From Heloderma charlesbogerti (taxonomy: Eukaryota; Chordata; Lepidosauria; Squamata; Helodermatidae): DNA of 64,000 nucleotides. The notes under the pieces were generated by a model. It was not told where the DNA came from. It saw only the letters and a list, made by a program, of their open reading frames with translations, and searched no databases. A program made the position numbers and the translations under genes. The DNA lies in assembly GCA_026122225.1 (NCBI GenBank), contig JANEZZ010001853.1, positions 1 to 64,000 on the forward strand. Direction: 5' to 3'. Positions 54,151 to 64,000 of the stretch are shown here, piece by piece; the first letter of the stretch is position 1; every line of letters starts with the position of its first letter.

Positions 54151-55208
54151 ATCTGGTGGATCCACAGGTAGCTACAGAATCGGACTCAAAGAGTGCTTAT
54201 CAATGGGATCTTCTCAAACTGGGGAGAGGTAACGAGTGGGGTACCGCAGGGCCCAATCCTGGACCCAGTGCTCTTCAACATTTTTATTAATGACTTGGAG
54301 GAGGAGGTGCAGGGAATGCTGATCAGATTTGCAGATGACACAAAACTGGGCGGGATAGCTAATACTTTGGAAGACAGAAACAAAATATGTGATCTTGATA
54401 GACTGGAGCGCTGGGCAGAAAACAACAGAATGAAATTTAATAGGGATAAATGCCAAGTTCTGCACCTAGGAAAAAGAAACCAAATGCACAGTTGCAAGAT
54501 GGGGGATATGTGGCTCAACAACACTACAAGTGAGAAAGATCTTGGAATTGTTGTAGATCACAAGCTGAATATGAGCCAACAATGTGATGTGGCTGCAAAA
54601 AAGGCAAATGCTATTTTGGGCTGCATGAATAGAAGCATAGCTTCCAAATCCCGGGAAGTATTACTTCTCCTCTACTCAGCACTGGTTAGGCCTCATCTGG
54701 AGTACTGTGTCCAGTTCTGGGCACCGCACTTTAAGAAGGATGCAGACAAGCTGGAGAGGGTTCAGAGGAGGGCAACAAAGATGATCAGGGGACTGGAAAC
54801 AAAGCCCTATGAAGAGAGACTGAAAGAACTGGGCATGTTTAGCCTTGAGAAGAGAAGACTGAGGGGAGATATGATAGTGCTCTTCAAGTACTTGAAAGGT
54901 TGTCACAGACAGGAAGGCCAGGATCTCTTCTTGATCATCCCAGGGTGCAAGACACGGCATAATGGGCTCAAATTACAGGAAGCCAGATTCCAGCTGAACA
55001 TCGGGAAAAATGTCCTGACTGTTAGAGCAATACGACAATGGAACCAATTACCTAGGGAGGTGGTGGGCTCTCCCACACTGGAGGCGTTCAAGACGAGGCT
55101 GGACAGCCATCTGTCAGGGATGCTCTGACTTGGATTCCTGCATTGAGCAGGGGGTTGGACTCGATGGTCTTGTAGGCCCCTTCCAACCCTACTATTCTAT
55201 GAATCTAT
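54151..55208 (+). pseudogene. CR1 LINE, 5' truncated, with open 311-codon RT remnant
   Basis: The frame 54193-55128 encodes the second half of a CR1 reverse transcriptase: SGVPQGPILDPVLFNIFIND, the catalytic FADD (residues 46-49 of the frame), DRLERWAENNRMKFN, CQVLHLGKRNQ, VRPHLEYCVQFWAPHFKKD and, near the end, QWNQLPREVVGSPTLEAFK. No stop interrupts it. The N-terminal endonuclease and first RT blocks are missing, so it cannot be autonomous. The 3' end carries TTGGACTCGATGGTCTTG and one ATTCTATG unit. It is close in sequence to the broken copy at 10037, so both come from a relatively young CR1 subfamily. Confidence 0.92.
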
Positions 55209-56869
55209 TTATATTTATAATTCACAAGCCACCTTGTGAATTCAATGTATGAATTGAAAGGTGAAATAACAAATATGCTAAATAAATAATAAAGACATTC
55301 ACTTGTAAATAGATTCAGCTGAAATCCGCTGACTTAGTCCCAGGTGAAATGTGTTTGGGACTGAGCTGATACTCAGTGGAAGTCACAAAATGGTGTATCT
55401 AATCTACAGCAGGCATTTCAAGGTGTATCTAATCTACAACAGGCATTTGCTGTATTTGTCGGAGCAGTTAATCCTTAGTTGCCTATTTTCTCTAGAGCAA
55501 AATAGCACAAAAAAACCCACTATCAGATTTCCATGGTAGTTATTAAAATCCAAAGCCTGGTGCATGTTCTGAATATGTAGTCACAGAATGCTGATCAGAT
55601 TAATTCATGCCCTTACTGCAAAATTCTTTTCCAGAAGCTTAGTTTGCATTTATATCAAGATAGAGTGCTTCAGAATCCAAGGCTGCAGAGAGATCCTTGA
55701 ACGTGAGTCGGAGATAACTAACACCAATACATCATCCAGATTCTGTGGGCAATTTAGAAAAAAATAATATTGGTCATTTTAGGTTTGAAGAACTGCCTCA
55801 GTAGTTTAATAGCTCTGAAAAGTGATTGTCAGTTTTTCACATCCCACAATGAAAGACTGTTCTCTCCGCCCTTTTAGGGACAACACTGAAATGCTTCTGA
55901 CATACCCTGGAATAAGATAGATAAGTCTTTGATGGTGCAACATCTGGAGTGGTCTAGGAGCTCTTCCTTAACACCCCTCTGATCTGAGAAAATCAGCATT
56001 GGCTGTATTCACAGCCTGGGGGAGGACGTGCGATTCACAACAGTTGTGGAAGATCTGTCTGGAGCTCTGGAAACAATTTAAATTAAGTCATGCAGAGTTA
56101 AATTGAAAATATTTAATGCCACATTATCCTTCAATTTCAGTCAAGAAACTGGAGCAGTATTGGCTTTCATTGGCTTCATGGACCTTCCTCCCTTTGTCAA
56201 CTTGAGTTTTGTTAGGTGTTTTTCCCCTCCAAAAAGAATATACAACCATCCATTGAAACTGTGTATTTATCCTTGCTTGGGTTCCCAGTGAGAAGCTGTA
56301 CTGCACTCTCTGTTTTCATAAAATCTTAACATGTGGAACCAAGACAGAAGTAGTCCTTCTTTATTCCACCCAACCAAAAAGGTTTTTTAACTTGTCATTG
56401 TTACAATAATTGTAATTGGATTAACAACTTTTTAGCTGGTGATACTGTGCAAATGTGTTACATTGCACATACCTTAGAAACAGAGTTCTCAGAATATCTG
56501 GCTAGCTTTCCTAAAGAGGCATGAAAGTTGCCAGGATGTTTATGTTATCAGCAACAACTGTTTTGTGAATGGCCATTGTTAATAATATAATTGTCACAGT
56601 CTGGACTTTCTGCATTTTCATTTCCCTCTGACCTCACTGTTTACCCCACCCCCAGGTAAGGATAACACTTCATGCGTCTGATGAAGTGGACTCTAGACTG
56701 TGAGAGATTGTGCCATCATCCGTCTGTTAGTCTTTACAGTGGCTCAAGACTCTAGTGGGATGTTTTTGGCTGCAGCAGACTAACGTGGATACCTCTCTGG
56801 AAATTCAGTTGAAATGTTTCTTTTCTTGATTTCGCAAGAACCCCTGTGTTGATGATTATGGGCAGTATG
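55209..56869. other. No gene seen
   Basis: An AT-rich stretch at 55210-55290 (CAAGCCACCTTGTGAATTC ... CTAAATAAATAATAAA) resembles a SINE/LINE tail. A tandem duplication of GTGTATCTAATCTACARCAG lies at 55391-55445. No exon. Confidence 0.4.
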
Positions 56870-57060
56870 CAATTGGATGTGAGTGCCAAGGAAAATTACT
56901 TTGTGCTGGCGTGAGGGACCTCTGACGCAATCGCAATAGCGTTAGCTGGCACGATGGGTTTTCCATGGAATCCTGTCATGGCAGCTAATGCTATTGGTGT
57001 TGCACCAGAGGTCCCCCACGCCAGCACAAAGTAATTTGCATTAGCACTAGCGTCCAACTG
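56870..57060. mobile_element. Foldback DNA element, about 83-bp arms
   Basis: The left arm 56870-56952 and the right arm 56976-57060 are inverted copies with few mismatches, for example ATTACTTTGTGCTGGCGTG against CACGCCAGCACAAAGTAAT. Ends CAATTGGATGTGAGTGC and GCACTAGCGTCCAACTG. No TSD identified and no coding capacity. Confidence 0.8.
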
Positions 57061-57656
57061 AGTGCTGCACATGGAGTTTACGCTAGTTTAATTAACTGGT
57101 TTATTAAATTACTGACCACTCTTTATAGCCAAGTCAAACTCTCAGAAGAAGATCTATACATCTCATAGTCTCTAAGGACCTGCATATTCTCTAAGGAACT
57201 AGACAGTTCTTGTAGAACTCTGTGCAGTTCTACAAGAATGGTCCATGTGGGCATTGCAAAGGTTGGATGGGAAATGGGCTGATTTCTCCTAAGGATGCTG
57301 CCACCACGTGGCTCCACTTCACATCTTCTGTACTGATGGTTTTTTAACATTTGCTTTATGTATTTTAAAGACCAGCTCCTGTTGATGATGCCACTTCCAG
57401 ATGCTGTTGGCTACAGCTGTATCAACCAGGTCTCTCTTTGGGATGGAGCCAGGTCACATGCAGGTGGGAGCCCTGCTTCTGGTCACAGAAGCCAAAGAGT
57501 TTTTAGAAGACCAGCAAAAAAAATCAGGGAGGTTCTCAAAGTGGTATACAGTCAAAACAAAACAATACTGAAAACTACTACATTATTAAGCATGATGCAA
57601 AACACTTCAGAAAAATATAGTATCACTCAAAACCTTGCTTGATGAGATGAAAAACC
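57061..57656. other. No gene seen
   Basis: A short inverted pair TTCTTGTAGAACT / AGTTCTACAAGAA lies at 57209-57238. No exon. Confidence 0.4.
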
Positions 57657-57664
57657 TGTATAAA

Positions 57665-58615
57665 TAGGGATGGGTGAGAAATTCATTCACATTCTAATGT
57701 GAGAATGCCCAATTTACACCTCTCATAACTAAATGTGGTACACACCTTGCAGACAAAATCCATACATTTCCAAGGCTTGTGAAGAATTTTTGCAGGGGAG
57801 ACTCTATATCCCGCAAAAATGTGCATTTGAACTGTACGCACAAACTGTACACAATAAAAATGCATCCAAAAATGCATTTCTCAATGGAAAAATGTATGAA
57901 AATGTATACATTTAAGAAATGTATGCTAATAATGTGTTCATTTGGGGAAAGGCACATTGAAATAAGAATTTTCATGTTTATTTCTTCTATTTTATTTATT
58001 ACATTTCCATACCACCCAATAGCCGAAGCTCTCTGAGCAGTTCACAACAATTGAAACCATAAAATACAACATAAGATACAATATCAAAGTTCAAAAGTTT
58101 AAAACTACAGTTTAAAATAAAAGTAAAAACCAAAATAAAACCTAGGAGCAATGCAAAGATTTAAAATACAGTGACAGATTTAAAACAGAAACCAAAAGAC
58201 TAAAATACCTGGGAAAATAAAAAGGTCTTCACTTGGCACCGGACCCCTACGTAGGTGCCAGGCAAGTCTTTCTGGGAAGCTCATTCCACAACTGGGGTGC
58301 CACAACAGAAAAGGCTCTCTTCTTAGTAGCCATCCACCTCACTTCCTTTGGCATGGGCTCCTGGAGAAAGACTGCTGAAGATGATCTTAGGATCTGGGCA
58401 GATATATATGGGAGGAGATGATCCTTCAGGTAACCTGGCCCCAAGGCATTTAGGGCTTTGAATGTTAATACGAATACTGAAAAGTAATACATAAATAATA
58501 CATAAAAATGTTTGGGGGTGGGGAGTTCGTATTCCAATGTGGACCTGAGTCAGAATGACCTTGGTGGTGGAAAAATGAAAACCTCAGCAAGATCGAGCGT
58601 GATAGATCATCCCTA
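57665..58615. mobile_element. hAT-like non-autonomous element containing an L2 fragment
   Basis: Ends TAGGGATGGGTGA and ATCATCCCTA; an 8-bp TSD with one mismatch (tgtataaa at 57657-57664, tgtataac at 58616-58623). The left interior has repeated AAAATGCAT / TGTATGAAAATG phrases. An L2 fragment occupies 57984-58485 and is younger. Confidence 0.7.
57984..58485 (-). pseudogene. L2 LINE 3' end and ORF2 C-terminus remnant
   Basis: Minus strand: TFKALNALGPGYLKDHLLPY and, further on, KKRAFSVVAPQLWNELPRK in the same 96-codon frame (58247-58537), then the AT-rich 3' region and the L2 end (CAGAGAGCTTCGGCTATTGGG). 5' truncated. Confidence 0.85.
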
Positions 58616-58623
58616 TGTATAAC

Positions 58624-59738
58624 TCTTGCAAAGAGACAACAGAGAAGGAGCTTTCCTTACTTCTTTTTGGTGCAGTAATATGTATGCAAAGCTAGTGAGC
58701 TGCTTCCATGGGATCTGAAGATATGTCTGGCCCATGCTTATGATACATTTAGATACCACAGAATTGTGTGGGAGGGGTCTCCTTCCTCATAATCACACGA
58801 AACCCTTTTTCTGAAATCTGCATCACTTTTTGGGACATAGAACATAGGTGTTACCTCTAACATGTGAATGAAGGAGAGGGTCTCAGCAGTTTGGGGCTAT
58901 TGCTGAAAATGCTTGACCTCTAGCAGCCACTGAATACACAGCACACAGAGCGCCCATTGTCTTGACCTTGCTGAGTGGGTGGGATCACATGGGAGAGATG
59001 GTCCTCAAGGGACAATGTCGCTTCCCATATGGGGAGAGATGGTTCAAAAGGTATGCCACATTTAAAATGTATTGGACACTGCCAGAGAAGCAGATAATGT
59101 TTATCAACAAATTGCTATTTGGCATCCTACTAGCTGACAGCACTACAGAGTTGCAACAATCAGCAGAAGCACATTTTGTCCTTCATAGATGTTGTAAATT
59201 CTACTGACTGACTGCGGAGCTGAAAATAATTGCAGGATTCACTTTGCAGGAGGTCTGTCACCCATATGATGGCTAGAATGTACATGCCCTTAGCCAGTCT
59301 GCTATCTGAATAACCCAAAGAAATTGTCCCTAAATTGGAAATTTTTAGAATAAAAAGTCGTATCCTGTTTCTGATCAGTTGCTGTGAGACTAACTTGACC
59401 TCTGTACAGCAAACTGGTTTTGAGTTATGAGAGGATTTAAAAAACAACAACGATGATGGAGAATTTTCCTAAAAGTCATGGCAACTCAAAACAGTTTTCT
59501 GTTAAATATAACATTCCAAAGCCATTTCTCCTCTGGACTGGCACTAAGCATGAGAAACTTTATGCTGACAGGAGGCCAAATATAGGATGCAAATAAACCA
59601 ACAGCCTTGCCAGCAAAACACAGTCTGTTGACTACTGCAGCTGTGCAACCTCTGCTCATTTCCATGGGGACAGTGTGGGAGCCCCAGGCAGTCCCCATTT
59701 AAGTGAAAAAAGGGCTATGCAGAAGCAATACCTGCCGG
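58624..59738. other. No gene seen
   Basis: No recognised repeat or exon. Confidence 0.4.
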
Positions 59739-60081
59739 AGAGAGCCAGTGTGGTGCAATGGGGAGAGTGTTGGACAAATTCAGCATGAAACTCACTGAAG
59801 CTCACTGAGGCTGGATCTACACTTACTGCCTTTTTTCGCTTCCCGTGAGGTTTCACCACCCACCTGTCACACTACACAGTACCTGCCTCGAATTGGAACT
59901 GGAATTTCCCACTTCCGTGCTCCTGCTTTCAATACCCTAATATCCCGGTATTTCCCCTTAATGTGCTCTGATTTTCCACCTTCGCTACCATATCCGTCAT
60001 AGTCCCCTCCCTCGCCTGTCCATATATGGTGGTGTTTGCATTTCCCTCCTGTCCAATCACAGCTCTCGATGGCCCCACGTC

Positions 60082-60357
60082 TTCTTATTTATTTATTTAT
60101 TTATTAAATTTATTAATCGCCCATCTGACGGGTCACCCAGCCACTCTGGGCGATGTACAACCCACCATAAAACAATTTAAAACAATAAAATTTTACCATA
60201 ATATTTTTTTTTTAAATACCCTAACCCACCCCAAATGCCTGCCTGAACAACCACGTTTTTAATGCACGACGGAAGCTCATTAAAGAGGGGGCATGACGGA
60301 GTTCCCTAGGGAGGGAGTTCCACAGAGTGGGGGCCACCACAGAGAAGGCCCTCTTCC
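60082..60357 (-). mobile_element. L2-like LINE 3' end
   Basis: Minus strand: AGAGGGCCTTCTCTGTGGTGG, CTGTGGAACTCCCTCCCTAG, an AT-rich stretch, TCGCCCAGAGTGGCTGGG and an (AATA)n tail. No open coding part. Confidence 0.75.
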
Positions 60358-60424
60358 GGCTACTGATTGCATAGCTTCCTCTGCAGCCCCCGTTTCCTCA
60401 GCAACAAGCAAAGGGCTGGATGTG

Positions 60425-60516
60425 TGTGTGCTTCTCTGATCTCGGATGCTAAGTGGGGTCGGCCCCAGTCAGTAGTTGGATGGGCGACCGCCTGGGAATC
60501 AGGCTTCCTCGCAGAA
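60425..60516 (+). pseudogene. 5S rRNA-derived sequence, plus arm
   Basis: 60435-60500 matches the 3' half of vertebrate 5S rRNA: TCTGATCTCGG.TGCTAAG, GGGTCGG, then AGTTGGATGGGCGACCGCC and TGGGAAT, covering box A, the intermediate element and box C of the internal Pol III promoter with several substitutions. The 5' third of 5S is absent. A T-run at 60536-60544 could act as a Pol III terminator. Most likely a 5S-derived repeat module, not a functional 5S gene. Confidence 0.8.
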
Positions 60517-60598
60517 TCGGGTCTTCTCCGCAATGTTTTTTTTTCTAATTCAGGCATGATCTTCGAAGATTCGAAGTTGTGAAGCTTCACAACTGCTC

Positions 60599-60690
60599 AG
60601 TGCAGGAAACCTGATTCCCAGGCGGTCGCCCATCCAACTACTGACTGGGGCCGACCTTGCTTAGCATCCGAGGTCAGACAAGTGCACGCA
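60599..60690 (-). pseudogene. 5S rRNA-derived sequence, minus arm
   Basis: The reverse complement of 60611-60678 repeats the plus arm, including the non-canonical GGCCCCAGTCAGTAGTTGG and GGGCGACC variants. Similarity extends about 10 bp further on each side (TGCGTGCAC upstream, CAGGTTTCCTGCA downstream). The two blocks are therefore copies of one derived module in inverted orientation and not independent 5S pseudogenes. Confidence 0.8.
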
Positions 60691-60915
60691 GGAAAACAGC
60701 ACAGCACTTGAGCGTGAACCGAGCTTGCACATTCGATGAAGCACTGCAACGGGGAAAATGGGTGAGTGTGAATAGTCATGTTTTAATGCGAGAGTGTTTA
60801 ACCCGACGGGACACCGAATTCATTGCGATGGTGGGTGCAATGTAGATCGGCCCTGGGTGACCGCTCTGTCAGCCTAACCTACCACACAGAGTTGTTGTGA
60901 GGATAAGAGGGGACA

Positions 60916-61859
60916 GGCAGAGCAGGCCCACGACATGTTGCTACCTGAGGTAAAGGACAAGATATTCCTTGCCTTTCATGTTTAGAAGCTGACCAGACTG
61001 GCAGCTGAATCTTACTTCGACGCTGCTGAAGGGACAGTTTATTATTCCGCCACACCTGTGAGCAGCCAGCTGGCTTAGGAAGCACAGAGCAGCCACACAG
61101 CACACAGAGCTCTATCCTGCAATGTTTTGTCACTGCTCCATGCCCCCCAGGATCTACAGCCTGTGGTGGCTGCCTCACTCTGCCTAATGGTAGGGCCGGT
61201 CCAGGGGCAGGAACCATGTACACTGCCCTGAGCTCCTTGGAGGAAGGTTGCAACACAATATACTGGGTTAGGAGGAGGGGGAGGGAACTTGGTTCCTTTG
61301 CAATAAAATTTGGGCCCATTACAGAACCAAAGCACACATATTGAATAGTGTGCCTTATTTCAGAACATCACTGGTCCACAACACTTCGCATGGTGTCTCT
61401 GATATGAAGTTCGATTTGGCAGTCATCCTCCCACTCTTTGTTGGAGAAAACAAAAATGCCTCTGATACGCCAAGCTAGATTAACGTTAACCTGATAAAAA
61501 AAAAGTTTGGGGCAGCAGAATGTAATGTTTCCATGGCTGCCTCCAGGAATGTTGCCAAAAATGTGACTTTGCACTGACGTCTGAGAAAATATTGGCACCT
61601 TCCTTCTCACACGGACACTCATACATGACACAGTTTTTCTCCATTAAAGCTGCAATCCTGTGCACACTTACCTAGGAGTAAGCCTCATGGAACACAGTGG
61701 GACTTACATCTGAGTAAAGATGCAGGGGGTTGTGCTGCCCAATTATCAATTTTTGAGAATAGAATAAATAGAAAACCACCAGCACCAATGTACACCGTCC
61801 ATTATGTCTTGGTATAGGCTTTTGTGTATACCATGCAGAGTAACATTTATACACATACT
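60916..61859. other. No gene seen apart from a repeat at 61638
   Basis: No exon. The 152-codon minus frame at 60879-61337 has no family resemblance. Confidence 0.4.
61638..61740. repeat. Common reptile DNA repeat (GCTGCAATCCTRTGCACAC type)
   Basis: GCTGCAATCCTGTGCACACTT, CTAGGAGTAAGCC, AGTGGGACTTACATCTGAGTA and a right end GGGGGTTGTGCTG. Diverged pieces are seen near 13976, 23490 and 52770. Probably an internally deleted DNA transposon, with ends resembling the Harbinger-like family. Confidence 0.55.
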
Positions 61860-62030
61860 CAGATGTGAATCTGCCTCAAACTGAGTCAGTCAAGCCACTG
61901 GACCAGCTACCACCATGCCCTCTACCCCAACAAGGAACAATCTCTCCAAAGTCTCAGGCAGAGGTCTTTCCCACCCCTGCTTTCTTTGAAGGGGAGATGC
62001 TAAGAACAGGACCCAAGACCTCATGCATTC
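61860..62030 (-). mobile_element. tRNA-derived SINE, second family, degraded
   Basis: Minus strand: a degenerate B-box region GTCTTGGGTCCTGTTCTTAGC, then GGGAAAGACCTCTGCCTGAGA and a body ending near ACTCAGTTTGAGGCAG. Recognised by the middle part only. Confidence 0.6.
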
Positions 62031-62046
62031 AACAAAGCAACAAAGC

Positions 62047-62114
62047 ACAGCTGGCTGGGGAATGCTGGGAATTGTAGGACTTTTTTCTGTCTAAACATGC
62101 ATAGGATTGTGCCC
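62047..62114. mobile_element. PIF/Harbinger-like MITE, right half
   Basis: AGCTGGCTGGGGAATGCTGG, GGACTTTTTTCTGTCTAAAC and the end CATAGGATTGTGCCC, followed by TTA (62115-62117). The left half is missing. Family of 19094-19225. Confidence 0.75.
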
Positions 62115-62117
62115 TTA

Positions 62118-63135
62118 GTGGGTGTATTCCTTCCTCTTAAGGTAATTTATTGAATTCTGTGCTTCTTTGACATATAGAACAACCCCATCAGTATGACATT
62201 CTCTGTCCTTTCTATGGATTTTATATAATACAGGGAGAGAAGTATCCCACTGATTTTAACCCATTCCACTGGGATCCCGATGTGCACATTATATCTAGAG
62301 TTTCCGTATATTTCAGGCACTCAAACTTACCCGTCTTGGCTTTCAGGTGTCTCACATTTATAAATTAAGTGGTTCAGATTTACGCTCTATAGGACAGGTC
62401 TGAGCAGACTTTAGGCTTGTAAGATCTACATCATCATCATCATCATTTTTACTACTAGAACTCCACCAAATAGTGCCAGGTGCAAAACAGTGGCTCTGTG
62501 TGGTGGGGCCATTTACAAAAAGGCAGCTTGAGAGTGGAGCCAATTACCTACTGCATATCTCCATACTGGGTGGTTGGGGAGTGAAGGGGGCTTCAGTAAC
62601 TTGATGCTGTTGCTCCAACACCAAGATCTATTGCTGCTGGGGTTAATGTGAGTGGCATGCATGAGTGTGTGTGTGTGTGTGGTCCCCACCACCCCGCAGA
62701 CACCCAATACAGCCCTTAGGGCCGAAAAGGTTGTGCACCCCTTGCCATTTACACTGAAATAGTTCCAACACTTTGATTTTTAAAGACTTTTTGTTGTTGC
62801 TATTGTTAAACAACTTCTAGTCAGGAACCCTTGCCAATCCACTGCAAATAATCTAGAGATCTACCAATAGATCCTGATCTACCTTCTGGCCACCTGCACT
62901 TTAGTACATCTCTGGCGGTTAATGTATATACACAACACTAGCCTAGCAGGTAACTAGGCTACGGGGGTCAGGCACCGGCTGTGGGATCTTGTGCTCCTTC
63001 TCTCCAGACCCCCTGCTTTTGTATGCAGTCCCACAGTCCATTTCTGATCCCTTAACCCTAATAAACTCCTAAGCTGTTACATCCTAGAAAGAATCCTCAC
63101 CACTCTGGAAATGTATCCTGGAAATTTCTGCTGCT
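62118..63135. other. No gene seen
   Basis: Short microsatellites (TCA)n at 62428-62445 and (TG)n at 62666-62681. No exon. Confidence 0.4.
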
Positions 63136-63354
63136 CAGCGGAGGCTGGTGGCTCCAATGTCAGTGGGGCTGTAATCCGCTCTGGGTTTCAGTCAGAACCA
63201 GCCAGAACTCTAAAGGAGCTACCCGAGATGCTGAACCCTATCCCCAAACTAGGTTCAACACCTTGGATAGCTCCTTTAGAATTCTGACTAGTCCTGACTG
63301 AAATCCAGAGCGGATTTACAGCCCCACTGACATTGGTGCCACCAGCCTCCACTG
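63136..63354. mobile_element. Foldback DNA element, about 100-bp arms
   Basis: The left arm (from CAGCGGAGGCTGGTGGCTCC) and the right arm (to GCCACCAGCCTCCACTG) pair along almost their full length, e.g. ATCCGCTCTGGGTTTCAGTC against GACTGAAATCCAGAGCGGAT. The turn lies near 63240-63250. Partial copies at 5328-5409 and 51240-51285. Confidence 0.8.
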
Positions 63355-63370
63355 CATAAATAAAACGTGG

Positions 63371-63512
63371 GATTTAGTGTTGGATCATTTTATGAATGCT
63401 TCATCAGTAGTCCAAACTGCAGCTCACCATGCCCTGGAAAGTGTTTGAAGATATGCTGAGCTGCAATTTGGATGTGCAATGAAGCCTTCATAAAACTAGG
63501 CAACACACTAAA
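63371..63512. mobile_element. Foldback element, about 55-bp arms
   Basis: The left arm (TTTAGTGTTGGATC ... CTGCAGCTCA) and the right arm (TGAGCTGCAATTTGG ... CACACTAAA) are inverted copies with moderate mismatch and a loop of about 30 bp. No TSD determined. Confidence 0.65.
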
Positions 63513-63537
63513 TTCCATGTTTATGTTTCCTCATCCA

Positions 63538-63540
<3 letters not shown>

Positions 63541-63580
<40 letters not shown>
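63541..63580. repeat. (TG)20 microsatellite
   Basis: Twenty perfect TG units, followed by CACGCGTGTG. Confidence 0.95.
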
Positions 63581-63581
<1 letters not shown>

Positions 63582-64000
63582 ACGCGTGTGGAGTAGGTGT
63601 CTGTGTTGGCCTGACATTCTTGGCCTTCATGTTTGGTGTCTTACTCATGATTGGACCTAGAGGCCCATGAAACTTCCTGGCTTGAAGCTTTTAACTCAGG
63701 ACATGCTGCACAGCGCCGAATGCCACCTCTGATGCTTCAGGAAAAGGCTTCCTTGGGAGTCCTGGGTTGTCCGTGAACTGATGAGAAAGAGAGCTCTGCC
63801 TGCCCTCTTGTGTTATTAGAGCCATTGGCCTTGGAGGCAGGGATAGGTGCCAGGCCCTTTTCCTCAAGGAAGCCCACATATGCAGAGGTCGTGTCAACGA
63901 GTTACATGTCTCTCTCCTGACATTTGTATGCATAAGGGGACAAACAAACTAATTACCTGGAGCCGGCCTTTGTATAGACGTCATGATCTGCTTCCAACAA
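63581..64000. other. No gene seen
   Basis: No recognised repeat or exon up to the window edge. Confidence 0.4.

Larger units (their letters stand above)
59808..60852. mobile_element. TIR DNA element inside the SINE, with 5S-derived palindrome
   Basis: The ends AGGCTGGATCTACAC and GTAGATCGGCC are inverted with a one-base indel. Comparison with the uninterrupted SINE gives a 3-bp duplication CTG. The element holds an L2 fragment (60082-60357) and two inverted 5S-rRNA-like blocks. No transposase frame. The superfamily is unresolved; the ends resemble those at 5921-7151. Confidence 0.65.
59739..60915 (+). mobile_element. tRNA-derived SINE split by a DNA element
   Basis: Left part 59739-59807: AGAGCCAGTGTGGTGCAATGG, GAGTGTTGGAC and GAAGCTCACTG. 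Right part from about 60853: CTGGGTGACC, AGCCTAACCTACC and CACAGAGTTGTTGTGAGGAT. The parts match the SINE at 20765-21016 read in the same sense, and the break lies in the middle of GCTCACTGGGTGAC. The B-box has been lost in the left part, so it is inactive. Confidence 0.8.

Noticed and set aside
60435..60500. Functional 5S rRNA gene
   Set aside because: The 5' third is missing and the promoter boxes carry several substitutions shared with the inverted copy, so it is a derived repeat module.
60879..61337. 152-codon minus-strand ORF
   Set aside because: Overlaps SINE sequence at its right-hand start side and has no recognisable domain or splice context.
1..64000. CRISPR array, operon or bacterial defence system
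   Set aside because: No regularly spaced direct repeats, no compact gene clusters and no ribosome-binding sites; the sequence is a vertebrate chromosome.

Overview
The window is vertebrate genomic DNA, almost certainly from a squamate reptile (lizard or snake). The reasons are three RTE-BovB LINEs with the typical squamate/ruminant 3' end and an (ACA)n tail, CR1 LINEs ending in ATTCTATG repeats, L2 LINEs with long AT-rich 3' tails, tRNA-headed SINEs and many short hAT-like and PIF/Harbinger-like elements. No bacterial or phage feature is present. The species cannot be fixed from the sequence.

Only one host gene is supported: the first coding exon of GALNT16 (polypeptide N-acetylgalactosaminyltransferase 16) on the minus strand at 37963-38172. 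It lies in a CpG island (about 37480-38700), has a TATA-like box about 300 bp upstream of the ATG, and carries a compound CTG/CTT triplet repeat in its 5' leader. Everything to the left (1-37962) is then probably GALNT16 intron 1, since no second exon was found. Everything to the right (about 38.5-64 kb) is upstream intergenic DNA with no recognisable exon.

The rest is a layered record of transposition. BovB copies at 607-3824 and 43507-46726 are essentially full length, each with an uninterrupted 1047-codon ORF carrying endonuclease and reverse-transcriptase motifs. A third BovB (16045-18511) is 5' truncated and sits inside an L2. Several nests can be ordered by target-site duplications (TSDs). 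At 42.9-47.0 kb a Harbinger-like element (TSD TAA) holds a solo LTR (TSD ctgtc), which holds BovB (TSD actctgctgctc); a hAT-like element (47005-47953) abuts it. At 23.5-25.5 kb a CR1-like LINE holds two DNA elements, one of which holds another solo LTR (TSD gcagg). A third solo LTR of the same family is at 48399-48971 (TSD tcaac). At 59.7-60.9 kb a tRNA SINE is split by a DNA element that contains an L2 fragment and an inverted pair of 5S-rRNA-derived sequences.

Stretches listed as having nothing were read on both strands without finding a convincing gene, but ancient repeats there could be missed by eye. Element boundaries given without a TSD are approximate.
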